The notes under the pieces: generated by a model
Seen by the model: the letters and a program-made list of their open reading frames with translations, nothing else
What the model was told of the DNA's origin: nothing
Databases searched by the model: none
NCBI RefSeq assembly: GCF_029962835.1
Contig: NC_080590.1
Location: 60,820,001 to 60,884,000, forward strand
Reading direction: 5' to 3'
From: Magnolia sinica
Taxonomy: Eukaryota > Streptophyta > Magnoliopsida > Magnoliales > Magnoliaceae
Length of the DNA stretch: 64,000 nucleotides
Part shown: positions 33,111 to 44,390 of the stretch, piece by piece
How positions within the stretch are numbered: position 1 is the first letter of the stretch
How the letters are laid out: the number at the start of each line of letters is the position of its first letter
Program-made: the position numbers and the translations under genes

Positions 33111-34740
33111 ATGTCAAATTTTGATAGCCTATCAGTCACTAGGCCTCCACCCTTTGATGGCTCCACCTATGCCTATTGGAAAGCTAGGATGAGGATCTTC
33201 CTCAAATCCATGGATGAAAGTGTGTGGCTATCTACAGTGAATGAATGGACCCCTCCTGCTACTGAAGTAACCGGGATTGATGGTTCAAAATCTATGAAAA
33301 TTACACTGTATTTCTCTTGGACCACACTTCAGAAAACTGAGAGTAGTGCAAATGCTAAAGCACTAAATGCAATTACTTGTGCACTATCACCAGATAATTC
33401 AAAAGAATTATATCTTATGATTCTGCAAAACATGCTTGGGATATATTGGAAATGACACACGAGGGTACTTCAATTGTAAAGAAATCTAAGATACAAATCC
33501 TCACAACTAAATTTGAGGAAATACGTATGGAAGAAAATGAAATGTTCATGGACTTCTATACCAGATTAAATGACATTGTACTCTATGTGGGGTCTAGGCG
33601 ATAAAATTCCTGAAAGCAAGATATGTGCTAAAATACTACGCTCACTTCCTGAACGGTTCAATTCTAAAGTAACCGCAATCCAGGAACTTCGTGATACGGA
33701 CAATATGAGGGTTGAGGAATTAGTTGGCTCATTACAGACTTATGAGTTAACCTTTAAAGCTCTAAAAGGTAAATCTATTGCTTTAAAAACTTCTAAAAAT
33801 GGTTTTCATGAAAATGATTTAAACTCTGATTTAGAAAACTCTGAGGATGATATGGCTCTTTTGGCAAAGAGATTTTACAAAAATTTTTAAAAGTAAAAAG
33901 AGGGTTGATTTTCAAAAAGCATTTGATAAAAAGAAACCTAAACTTAAAACTAGAAAATCATTAAAAGACAGTCAATGTTACAACTGCCATGAGTATGGGC
34001 ATTTGGCTAACAAATGTCCTAATAAGGGCAAGTCAAAAAAGAAAAGTATGATGGCTACTTGGGATGAGTCCTTTAATTTTGAAGTCTCTTCTGAATCAGA
34101 AGATTCTGAAACTAAGTCAGGGTGTGATGTTAAGGCCCTTATGACTCTAGCCAAATTCACTTTTTCAGATAATGATGACTCGACTAATGAAGAAAATCTG
34201 AATAGTGAATATGAAAATGAAGATGATCTTTAAGATGCTTACAATGTCCTATATAAGGAAAGTTGTAAAATTGCTGTGAAATTGAAACTTCAAAAAGAGA
34301 AAATTTCTAAACTCAAAGAAATTTATGAATCTCTTGTTTTAGAAAAGTCCCATATTTTAGACTGTTTTGAAAAGACAAAATGTGATTTAGATTTTAAAAC
34401 CTCTCAGTTTGAAAATCTTAAATCTAAAAACGATCAACTAAAACATGAAGTCTCTTCTCTCTTGAGTTTAAAGGAAACCTGGAAATATGCCCAAGGTGAT
34501 CCTAAATTAGAAAAACTCTTATCTGGATCGAGAAAATGTAGCGATCGATTCGGTCTGGGCTATGACAAGAGTGTTCCTCCTAAATCGAAGAATACTTCTC
34601 TCACGTTTGTAAAGGGAGAGATCTTAAACTCAAAAGGGAAAGATCAAATGTTTTCTAAAAACTTTAAATCTAAATTCAAAAACCTAAAAGACATATCAAC
34701 TATAAAAAATAAAACCAAAGTCCTTTGGCAGAAAAGATAG
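33111..34740 (+). pseudogene. copia gag (broken)
   Basis: Starts MSNFDSLSVTRPPPFDGSTY, with YWKARMRIFLKSMD, as in plant copia Gag (UBN2-type). Frameshifts near 33425 and 33560 displace the middle part. The frame from 33570 has RSLPERFNSKVTAIQELRD; another shift near 33885 leads to the zinc knuckle CYNCHEYGHLANKC at about 33975-34016. One stop at about 34231 is followed by a long charged coiled-coil-like stretch to 34740 (LKLQKEKISKLKEIYESLVL). It coats the element RNA in the virus-like particle when intact. Confidence 0.8.
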
Positions 34741-36158
34741 TTAATTTACTTAAGGAGCTTCTAAAGTCTAACTCACTAGGTCATACTTATAACTCGTACA
34801 ATCGAAAGAAGACCTGCTATCCTCTTAAACCCAAAATGGTTACGAAATGGATTCCAAAGATCACTTACTTGATTGCCCACACCGCTTTCAAAGCAACAAG
34901 CCATTCTAAGTGGTACCTAGATAGTGGATGCTCCAGGCATATGACAAGTGACAAGGCTTTATGCACCGATCTCAAAGACATGACTGACAGTTCAGTCACA
35001 TTTGGAGATGGCAGCAACTGCAAGATTATGGGCCAAGGTATGGTTCAACTCTATAACCTTCCTTTGATTAAAAATGTGTTGTATGTTGACGGACTGAAAC
35101 ATAATCTTCTAAGCATATCTCAGATTTGTGATAATAACCATAATGTACGGTTTTCTAATCAAAGCTGTGAGATTCTAAACAACAAGGGTTCAGTAATACT
35201 AACTGGACGTAGAACGTCTGAAAACTGCTATATTGTTAGCGAATCCAGCTCATCTAATCAATCATGTTACATGGTCCAAATAGACGAGACTGATTTGTGG
35301 CACAAACGTCTTGGACATGTACACTACCGAAATTTACATAGATTGATCAAATGGGAACTTATAAGAGGTCTACCCAAACTATAAAAATTAGATAAAATAT
35401 GTGGTGAATGCCAGATTGGCAAACAAACAAGGAACTCACACAAAAAGGTGAATTCCAATACCACATCAAGGCCACTCGAGCTTCTCCATATGGATCTAGT
35501 ACGACCTACCAGGATGGAAAGTCGAGGTGGCAAAAGATATATTTTGATAATAGTAGATGACTTTATCAGATATACATGGGTTGTCTTCTTAAGGGACAAA
35601 TCAGAAACCCTTGAAGAAGTAAAAAACATTTTCAAAAGGATTCAAACTGAAAAAGGTTCTCAAGTCAGTAAGATTCGTAGTGATCATGGATCTGAATTTG
35701 AGAATAGCGGTTTTGAGAAGTTCTGTAGCGACCAGGGAATATTACATGAATTCTCAGCGCTCTAAACTTCACAACAAAATGGTATAGTTGAAAGAAAAAA
35801 TAGAGTGCTTCAAGAAATGGCTAATGTCATGATGAATAGTATGAAGCTCTCTAAGAATCTTTGGACTGAAGCAGTCAATACAACTTGCTATATTATTAAC
35901 CGGGTTTACACTAGTAAAGGTAATAATAAAACGGCTTACGAAATGTGGTTCGATAAAAAGCATACTGTCAAATACTTTCGAGTTTTTGGCAGTAAGTGCT
36001 ATATTTTACGAGATCGTGAACATCTGGAAAAGTTTGATACGAAGAGTGATGAAGGGATCTTTTTAGGATACTCTTTAAACAGTCGAGCTTATAGGGTTCT
36101 GAACAAAAGGACCGGTGTGATTCAAGAATCCATCAATGTGGTCATTGATGTCACTTAA
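34725..36158 (+). pseudogene. copia protease and integrase
   Basis: Protease motif WYLDSGCSRHMTSD at about 34911; GAG-pre-integrase HKRLGHVHYRNL at about 35302; integrase core with HMDLV, DDFIRYTWVVFL, RSDHGSEFE and NGIVERKNR; C-terminal KYFRVFGSKCYILRDR. In-frame stops at about 35382 and 35763 interrupt it; otherwise the frame is continuous. Confidence 0.85.
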
Positions 36159-36169
36159 ACTCATCGGTC

Positions 36170-37879
36170 TCAAATTCAGATAATGATGAAGTACTAGTAA
36201 TTGATAAATCTGATATTTCATCTAATCAGACTGATTCTGAACTGAGGACTGTTAAAGATCATCCAACCACACAGATTCTTGGAAACCCTCTCACTGGTGT
36301 TCGTACCCGTAGACAACTTGAGGATATATGCAATTACGTATGTTTTAAATCCCAGATAGAACCATCTAACGTAAAAGAAGCTCTTGCTGATGAAAACTAG
36401 ATTGTTGCGATGCAAGAAGAACTTAACCAATTTGTGAGAAATGATGTTTGGTATCTCGTACCTAGACCTAAAGATAAACACATCATTGGAACCAAATGAA
36501 TTTTCAAAAATAAGTCTGACGAACTTGGCAATATAATTAGAAACAAGGCTAGACTAGTGGTACAAGGTTACACTCAAATTGAAGGTATTGACTATGATGA
36601 AACCTTTACACCAGTAGCACATCTTGAATCAATCAAACTCTTTATATCCATTGCGTGTTTTAGAAAGTTTAAGATAATGGATGTGAAAAGTGCATTTTTA
36701 AATGGCGATCTGCATGAGGAAGTTTATGTTGAACAACCAATGGGTTTTGAAGACCCCAAAAATGCTGATCATGTGTATCGTCTTAAAAAGGCACTTTACG
36801 GTTTAAAACAAGCTCCTAGGGCATGGTACGAGAAACTAACAAAGTTTTTATTAAGCCATAATTTTCAAATGGGATGTGTTGATAAAACTCTGTTTATTAA
36901 AAAACATAAGGATCACATCTTATTAGTACAAATCTATGTTGATGATATCATTTATGGATCTACCTGTACTGACATGACTATTGAGTTTGCAGATTTGATG
37001 AAATCTCAGTTTGAAATGAGCTTGGTTGGGGAATTGAATTATTTCCTCGGGTTGCAAGTAAAACAAAAACCTGATGAAATGTTCATTTCTCAATATAAAT
37101 ATGCTATGAACTTGATTAAGAGATTTGGATTTGAGAATGGTAAGAACTTTGATACTCTTATGAGTACAACCTTGAAACTCTCAAAAGATTCTGTAGGTAA
37201 AAATGTGGATTCGAAATTATATCGGAGTATGATTGGTAGTCTATTGTATTTAACTGCCAGTAGACCCGATATCGCTCTAAGTGTTGGTATTTGCGCTAGA
37301 TATCAGTCTGAACCTAAAGAGTCGCACTTGACTGCTGTCAAGCGAATTATACAATATGTCGCAAGTACTGTTAATCTCGGTCTCTGGTATCCTCATGAGA
37401 CTAGTGTTCAATTAGCTGGGTACTCGAATGCTGACTGGGCTGGTAATCTTGATGATCAAAAATCAACCAGTGGTGGTTGTTTTTATACCGAAAACTGTTT
37501 AGTTTCTTAGTTTAGCAAGAAACAAAGTTCTATATCACTTTCAACAGCTGAAGCTGAATATATCGCAGCTGGTAATGCGTGTACACAGCTTATTTGGATG
37601 AAACGTATGCTAAGTGATTATGGAATTAAACAGGATTCTATATTATTCTATTGTGATAATTCCAGTGCCATAAATATTTTGAAAAATTCAATTCAGCATT
37701 CTCGTACTAAGCACATTGATATTAGGTTTCATTATATTCGAGAATTAGTTGAAGAAAAGGTTATATCTTTGGAATATATCCCTACCGAGAATCAACGTGC
37801 TGATATTTTCACTAAACCGCTCGACAAAAGCAGGTTTAACAAAATGAAATTTGATCTCGGCATATGCATTTTAAAATGA
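36170..37879 (+). pseudogene. copia reverse transcriptase and RNase H
   Basis: RT blocks in frame 36557-37510: [39 protein letters not shown] and catalytic YVDDIIYGS at about 36937. RNase [21 protein letters not shown], then SISLSTAEAEYIAA and TKHIDIRFHYIRE, ending near 37879. Upstream RT sequence (36390-36556) is in the same frame but holds stops at 36398 and 36497. A stop at 37508 separates RT from RNase H. All three stops sit where a Trp is expected. Confidence 0.88.
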
Positions 37880-37969
37880 TTAACTATGCCTATTTGTATC
37901 ATATTGTATATATTTGCTAGTTTAGTTTTCAAATCTTGAAAAATATGCAAAAATTAGATTTTTTTGGCC

Positions 37970-38130
37970 TGTACTCGACCAGTCGTGAGTATCCACAACC
38001 AGTCGTGCTACGACTGATCGTGTATATCCACGACCAGTCGTGAATCGCGTGGATTTACTTAAAATTTGGAGGAAATCATCTTCTTCTTCATTTCAACTTC
38101 ACTCTCCAACGAGCCGACACACGACTAGTT
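37970..38130. promoter_or_regulatory. second CGACYAGTCG-type cluster, before the third ORF
   Basis: Between the pol stop and the third ORF: cgaccagtcgtgagtatcc, caaccagtcgtgctacgac, cgaccagtcgtgaatcg and, further on, cgactagttgaa. These are the motifs seen in the LTR U3. No equally good TATA box lies between them and the ORF. Confidence 0.45.
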
Positions 38131-38339
38131 GAACCCATCTTCCAAAATCTTCAAGGTTAGTGCTCCATTTGCATTTTGCTTATAGATTTGTGTCTAGATT
38201 GCTTTTATTTCTCTCTTGGAGTTGTCTATTTCGAATTTAGTTGAGATTTGGGGTTTTTTTTTTCTTTTAAAAAATCTGATTTGAGAAAACCCTTTTCTCA
38301 ATCCTTTGCAACTCTTTATATTCTTGAAATCCTTGTTCA

Positions 38340-39497
38340 ATATAGCTTCTAGAGGAAGAAAATCAACGTCCCGTGGTCCGTCTTCTTCTTCCAGATCGGC
38401 CCCTATCACTAAGCGTCATCGTAGGGCTCTTGAGGACGATCCATCTTATGTTCGGGACATCAGATTGCGTAATGTTATTGTTGAGCATCCAGTTGATATT
38501 AATCATGTTGTTCTTTTTGATATTTTTCCTATGCTCCAATCTGTAGGTTGGAATAACTTATTGCTTTGGGGTGGGCTAGCATACTGGTCCATTGACCAAT
38601 CCATGTTTGCATGCATATGTACTTTCTCACTAGAAAATTTAACTTTTTCTATCTCCACATGAGAAGGGCCATTTGAAGTTGATCGTCATTTGATTTCAGC
38701 CCTTATGGATATTTCAGTGAATGATGAGGATATTCCTTTCCATACTTTACTGATAAACCCTCTGTCGCTGAAAAACATATGCTGATTAAGGACTTATGTA
38801 ATTTGGATATACAATGGACGCATAAAGGGAATGCACTTCCCTCAAGGTATTTATTACCCAAATACAGAGTTCTTCACAAAATCTTTGTGTCTATTTTGTA
38901 TCCTCGGTCGGGTAATAAATTTGAATTGACGTCCTTCATGGTTCGTATTCTTCATTCTGTTGTCAGAGGTTTAACATTTGTTTACCATCTTTGATTTGTC
39001 ACTTCATCATTCAGTTTCGACTCCATCTTGGTCACAGTGACATTCCTTTTGGATATTTGATGACTGTGTTGGCTACACATATGTTAGTCGACATGCCGGT
39101 TGGAGAGGCTCCTATCCATCATCTGATATTTAACAATTCTAGTATCAATAAGATGAAGCTGGATTTCCTTCCTGGCCAAGGTGATGGTGTTGGAAGTGCT
39201 GAAGCTGATCATGAGGAAGAAGCTGGTGATCTTCCTCCTGATGATATTAACATGGATGATATTTTTGAAGAACTTGAGTCCGATTCTGGAAATGATCCAG
39301 ATTATGAGCCTTCTCCATTTGATGCACGTCTGAGTGCATTGGAAGATAAAGTTGAGAATCTAAATGTTAAGATGGAAAACATGTCTATTGCCCATGATTT
39401 ACAGTTCAAATATATGCGCAAATATCTTAGGCACTTAAACAAAGGCATGCATCAACTTGATCCTTTCATTCCTGCTCCTTCATCTGGGTCAGATTAG
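38340..39497 (+). pseudogene. copia third ORF (plant 'putative transposon protein'-like, coiled coil)
   Basis: Downstream of RNase H in sense direction. N-terminus basic and Ser-rich (SRGRKSTSRGPSSSSRSAP), then IRLRNVIVEHPVDINHVVLF, RYLLPKYRVLHKIFVSILYP, and FGYLMTVLATHMLVDMPVGE. This layout (conserved Leu/Pro/Arg-rich block, about 300 residues) resembles the plant domain Pfam lists as Transposase_32. It ends with an acidic stretch (DDINMDDIFEELESDS) and a short coiled coil (RLSALEDKVENLNVKMENMS). Stops near 38660 and 38785 and frame changes break it. The likely start reads ATA at 38340, which could be a mutated ATG. The position is where SIRE elements keep an env-like gene. Confidence 0.55.
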
Positions 39498-39956
39498 TAT
39501 TTTTAAGATTACTGGTTTGTAATAACTTTATTACTCCTAACTAGTTTTGAGTTTGTCACTCTCTTTAACTTAGCTCAGTCTATAAATTATGTGTGTTGCT
39601 TATGCTATGTTCTCATATCTTGACTAGTTACCTCTCATATTTCTCATTGATTATTTCTCCTCAACCATTTGTTCTGTGCTTCCTTTGTCCTATTGTGACA
39701 AAAAGGGGGAGTATGGATATGTTATGGATATGTATATGGATATGAATGTTGTCATGAGGAGGGAGTAGCATTGTATTGTATGGTGTTTTATGAGTATTTT
39801 ACTCAGGGGGAGTATGTGCAGAGGTGTACAGAGGTGGACTGAATAATTTTACAAGTCTGCAAGATGCCGGTTGATAACAACTGGTGCATGATTCTTTAAT
39901 CAAATATTCTGTGTTATGTAACATATCTTGAAAGTGTGTTTTGTCACTAATTTGAC
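39498..39956 (+). other. copia 3' untranslated region
   Basis: Non-coding stretch between the third ORF and the polypurine tract. It has two further purine runs, aaaaagggggagtatgg (about 39703) and caggggg (about 39804). Confidence 0.6.
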
Positions 39957-39968
39957 AAAGGGGGAGAT
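39957..39968 (+). other. copia polypurine tract
   Basis: aaagggggagat immediately precedes the 3' LTR; primes plus-strand DNA synthesis in LTR retrotransposons. Confidence 0.85.
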
Positions 39969-41761
39969 TGTAAGTGCTATAGTTTATAGACCTGTTTGTT
40001 GTCAAATTTGTGGTGCCAAAGACACTGTTGTGAACCTTGCATCTGTGAAGAACAATGCTCTACTCAAGATCAACTTATTTTGACAAGCACTGTCCACAAG
40101 TCAAGAATCTCAAGAAACTTTCAAGTTCAACCTTAAAATCTCAAGAAGCTTTCAAGTTCAATCTCAAGATCTCAAAAAGCTTTCAAGTTTAAACGACATC
40201 AAGACTTCAAGCTCCATTACTTCCAAAGGTCACTCGTCTCTTAAAGTTTCAATGTCCTTACTTCACTATCGAGGTATGACTGACCTTAGGTTGACCTTTA
40301 GAGTAAGCCATTTTGGATACATAATTCATATGTTTTATATAAGTGAGTTTGGTCTGTTCTAAGACTAGTCCTGGACTTTATTCGACTAGTCCTAGCACTG
40401 CGTCGACTTGTCTAAACATTTCCTAGATCAGTTGTAAGTTTGTTACAAAAATCAAAAATTTTCTGTTAGGCTTTGACTAGTCTTGGGGACTGTTCGACCA
40501 GTCGTAGGAACAGTGTCGACTGCATCTTCGACTAGTCGTAGACCTACGACTCAAAGAATAGCGTTGAAATTTGGCCATCTATGACTAGTCGAAGGAAACC
40601 TACGACCAGTCGAAGGAAACCTACGACCAGTCGTGAAACTGCCAAATCTTATCACGCCCGAATTTTTAAATATCTGTTGGTTTTACGACCAGTCGTAGAG
40701 GTCCTTAGACCAGTCGAAGGCGTGATTTGCTCACCTATAAATAGAGCCCGAATCTTAAAATAAAATAAGAACTTCAAGCTAAATTAATTCGGCCTTTTGA
40801 GAGATAAGTCGGTGCTCCATATAAGCTAAGTGTGCATATTTAATATTCTCTTTCTTTAGCTTTCTTAATTGATTTTGCTTCTTGTATTCTAATCTAATCT
40901 AAAAAGAGGAATTATTGTTTTCCTTTTTCTGGAATCAAAATCAATTAGAGCTAGCCCTTTTGTTTTAATTTAAAATCTATTAGAACTTAGAACCATTATA
41001 AAGTGAGTATTGGATATTGAACTTTGACATTCAAATCTTTACTCCGACTTGGTTCTTTTGGGCTGCTACAACGAAGGAGAAAATTAGGTATTTTACAATT
41101 TGTGTAATTTACATTGTTTGGTTTTATTTGAAGTTAAGCCAGAAAAATCTCAAAGTTGTTGATTATCTGAGGAGAGCCAGAAAACTCAGAAGTGAGGGTT
41201 TTTTGAATTGTGTAAGCCCTTTGAAAAAGACACAATTGTGAAGGTTTCGGGTGAACCTGTGAAAACCTATTTGATAGTGATGCTAATATCCCATGTGTGA
41301 GGATATTAGGAGTGGAGTAGCATTTTGTGTGGCTGTTGTTTAACAGTTAGTGAACACATAGGCGAACCACTATAATTCTTTGTGTTGTGGATATGTGATT
41401 TATATTACCTATCTTTTATCATTCAAAATTGTGGAATGTATGTGTGGATGTGAATATTGTAAATTTTACATTTCAAGCACAGTGGGGAATGTTGTAATAA
41501 TTTAGATTTACATTTCAACATTATATTTTTGCTATCTCTTTATTACTTTGAGCTTCAGTTTCTCTATTTGTTCTAGTAAGGTTACCATGCCATTTTTATG
41601 GTGCATGGTTGTCCTTAGAACAATTAATATTTTGAGCTAGCATTTAGCAGTGTGAATTGATTTATTTATTCAGTTCTATCTTTCTATATTTTCGCTGTAT
41701 TTATCTTAAAATTTGGCATAGTCCTATTCACCCCCCTCTAGGACATAGCTTGGCCATTTCA
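39969..41761 (+). repeat. copia 3' LTR
   Basis: 1793 bp, same ends as the 5' LTR; motif cluster at 40360-40730 and TATA box at 40736-40743. One motif unit fewer than the 5' copy accounts for most of the 24-bp length difference. Confidence 0.9.
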
Positions 41762-41766
41762 TATAT

Positions 41767-42740
41767 CTCCTCTATGAATTTGGCCTTGAGGAGCTTGCTG
41801 ACCTCTTCTTTAATGATAGCATACCTTTCAGGGCCAAGGGGACGTCGCTTTTGTTAGATCGGCCGGTAAGTCGGATCAATGTTGAGTCGGTGAGTCATCA
41901 CCGAAGGATTAATTCCTGGCATGCCCTCATGGCTCTATGCAAATACATCGGCATATCGTCGGAGTAGAGCTATCAGCTTGTCTTTCAGGGGAGATGCAGA
42001 GTCGAGCCAATTTATCCTGTTTTGGACTCATCTGTCTCGACCAAAGGCACCAAGATAAGGTTCTCTATCGGTTGTCCTCACTCGTGGGTCTCGATACGAG
42101 GATCCAATGATTCAATCATGGATACTTCGGTTGGAGCTTTCAAGGCGGTGGCATAACAGCATCTTACATCCTGTTGGTCGCCTTTAACGATTCCTACTCC
42201 CGACTCGGTCGGAAATTTCATGGAAAGGTGGTAAGTTGATACCACAACTTGGAGAAGACACAGAGAGGGTCGACCAAGTATCACATTGTAAATTGATGAT
42301 TGATCGACTATCAGAAAGTCGACCATTACTGTTGCTTGATGGGGAGGGCTCCCAGCAGTGAGAGGCAACGAAATGACTCCTTCAGGGAGTGTTCGTCCTC
42401 CCGAGAAGCCGATTAATGGGGTGTGAACCGGCCGCAAAGATGATCGTTCGATTCTCATTTTGTCGAATGCTTGAGTGAGCAATACATCTGCAGACGACCC
42501 TGTATCGACGAGAATGCGGAATACCTTTCGGTTTGCTATAGTCAGCGTGATGACCAATGCATCATCGTACGGATGATAGATGCCTCGAGCGTCTTTGTCG
42601 GTGAAGGATATGCAATATCTTTTCCTTTTCTTCTCCTTTGGGGGCCGAGACAGGATGAGGATTTCGGACTCGAGTCGACTAATGTTCCTGGCATGATTTT
42701 TTCGAGCATGGTTTGAGTCGCCCCCGCCTCGGGGACCACC
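41767..42740 (-). pseudogene. gypsy protease and RT N-terminus
   Basis: Aspartic protease at 42557-42078: TIANRKVFRILVDTGSSADV, FSGGRTLPEGVISLPLT, VDFLIVDQSSIYNVILGRP. The sequence then runs to the RT N-terminus (PLGPERYAIIKEEVSKLLKA at about 41850-41780), where the copia element cuts it. 42739-42542 is the spacer between the gag knuckle and protease (KRKRYCISF- and PYDDALVIT-like in frame shifts). Confidence 0.8.
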
Positions 42741-42839
42741 TACAATTGTTCGGATTTCCTTAGTGGGTCGGTTATTATCCTGACGTTCGTCTATTGTCTC
42801 GGTCCTCTCGACATGCTCTCTGAGTCGGCCTTCTCGGAT

Positions 42840-44390
42840 GAGCCTCTCAATTTCGTCTTTTAAGTGATAACAATCACTTGTATTGTGGCCATGATCGTGA
42901 TGGTAATGGCAATATTTGTCCTTATTCTGTCAGTTGGAATTGCCTCAGAGTTTATTCGGCCAATTGACGAATCATTCACTCTTAATTTCCAACAACACCT
43001 GCTCTTGTGGTTTATTGAGTGGAGTATATGTCAAAAACTTGTGATCGGGCCACTTACTCGACCTATGCTCATCATGTGCCCGATCTTCCTTACGCTTCTT
43101 TCCACCAGCCGAGTTAACTTCTTTTTTTGCTGACTTTTTGGTCTGAATTTTTGCGTTCTAGGCAGCTTCGCGCATGATCCGGGTTTCCTTGGCATCCGCA
43201 TACTTATCTGATCGGGCCATGAAATCAGCTACAGTCAGGGGTGAATTTTTGTCCAGGGACACTAGGAACGGCTTGTCCCTAACGCCTTGCGTGATCGAGT
43301 TAAGGGATGTTTCGTCTTAATGCTTCCGGACTTGGAGCAACCCAAAGTTGAAACGCTTGATATAATCTTTTAGTTATTCTCCCTCCTTCTGAATTATGTT
43401 GTTTAGATGCGCGTGCGACTTCAGTTTTTTTTTCCCACCAATGAAATTAGTGAGGAAGGTGTTGTTGAGTTCCGTGAATGAGCTGATGGACTTCGGTTTT
43501 AACTGTTTGAACCAAAGTCGAGCTACGTCGGCCAGAGTAAGAGAGAAGGCTCGACACATCACGGCATCCGAGGCATCATGCAGTTCCACATATGTTCTGA
43601 AGGATTCAATGTGCTCAGTCAGATCAGTCTTACCGGTGAAGGGTGTAATCTGTGGGAGACGGAATAGTTCGGGCAGCCGAACTTGCATTATTTCTTCTGT
43701 GAATGGGGACGCTTTTGCCTCGGGCCTCGTCTGGTAATCATCGTGACCTTGTTTCATGTCTGCAATTTCTTCTCGTACTTTCCTCATGAAGTCCTAGAGG
43801 TAGGTTTTCTAGGGCTCGTAGCTTTTTGCAGTCCTCTCAACCGGAACCCTGCTGCGCCTTCTCCGATCTATTTCATGTCGAAGATCGTTGTCAGGCAGCG
43901 GGGCGATCACGGAATGAGCAGGCATTGGCTCAGACGGGCCATGATGCCGACTTTACTGAGGGGCGGATTGTGGAGCAACAGGTTGGGGGTCGGTGAATTG
44001 TTATGGAGCGTTCATTGCCTGACCTTCTGTACGTGGGAGTTGCTGGCGATGAATTTGTTCTAACATTTGCTTCATGACGTTTATATCAGATCTGAGTTCC
44101 TGAACCTCCCTGTCCAAACGTCCGTTGCCTCGGTTTCACAAGGTATTCCTAGTTGCGACAGAGGTTGCCGGACGAGCAGCGGAACCCTGTCAATTGCCGG
44201 GTTGATTCTGAGCTCCTTGGGCTCTGTTCGTACCCAGTGGTCCTTCGGTTGTAGGTGGTCCAGTGACAGCTACCTCATTTGGTTCATCTTAAACAGTCAT
44301 TCTAGTTCTCGCCATTAAAACTTGTTTAAAGCTTCTGGATAGAGCCTGGAAAATAACTTTTCGTATTGTTTCCCACAGACGGCGTCAATC
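42840..44390 (-). pseudogene. gypsy gag (broken)
   Basis: 43787-43374 encodes the Retrotrans_gag core: LPELFRLPQITPFTGKTDLT, FKQLKPKSISSFTELNNTFL. A knuckle CHYHHDHGHNTSDC lies at about 42915-42870, followed by YHLKDEIERLIREG. The N-terminal part (44340-43790) is low-complexity and frame-broken. The leader just inside the right LTR reads gacgccgtctgtgggaa on the minus strand, a near-match to the usual start of plant gypsy leaders (ggcgccgtctgtggga). Confidence 0.75.

Larger units (their letters stand above)
31210..41761 (+). mobile_element. Ty1-copia retrotransposon nested in the gypsy element
   Basis: LTRs 31210-33026 and 39969-41761 (tgtaagtg...ccatttca), 5-bp duplication TATAT at 31205-31209 and 41762-41766. 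Primer binding site TGGTATCAGAGC (initiator Met tRNA) at 33029-33040; polypurine tract aaagggggaga just before 39969. Order gag, zinc knuckle, protease, integrase, RT, RNase H is that of Ty1-copia. The long LTRs, a large gag with a coiled coil and an extra ORF after RNase H suggest the SIRE/Maximus lineage. Several stops and frameshifts disable it. Confidence 0.92.

Noticed and set aside
40581..41241. Small ORFs in the copia 3' LTR (TSRRKPTTSRRKP repeats and a 74-codon frame)
   Set aside because: They translate the CGACYAGTCG motif array and U5; no start context or conservation with the 5' LTR frames.
43396..44318. Open frames on the plus strand (113, 126 and 83 codons)
   Set aside because: They are shadows of the minus-strand gypsy gag, whose motifs are clear on the other strand.
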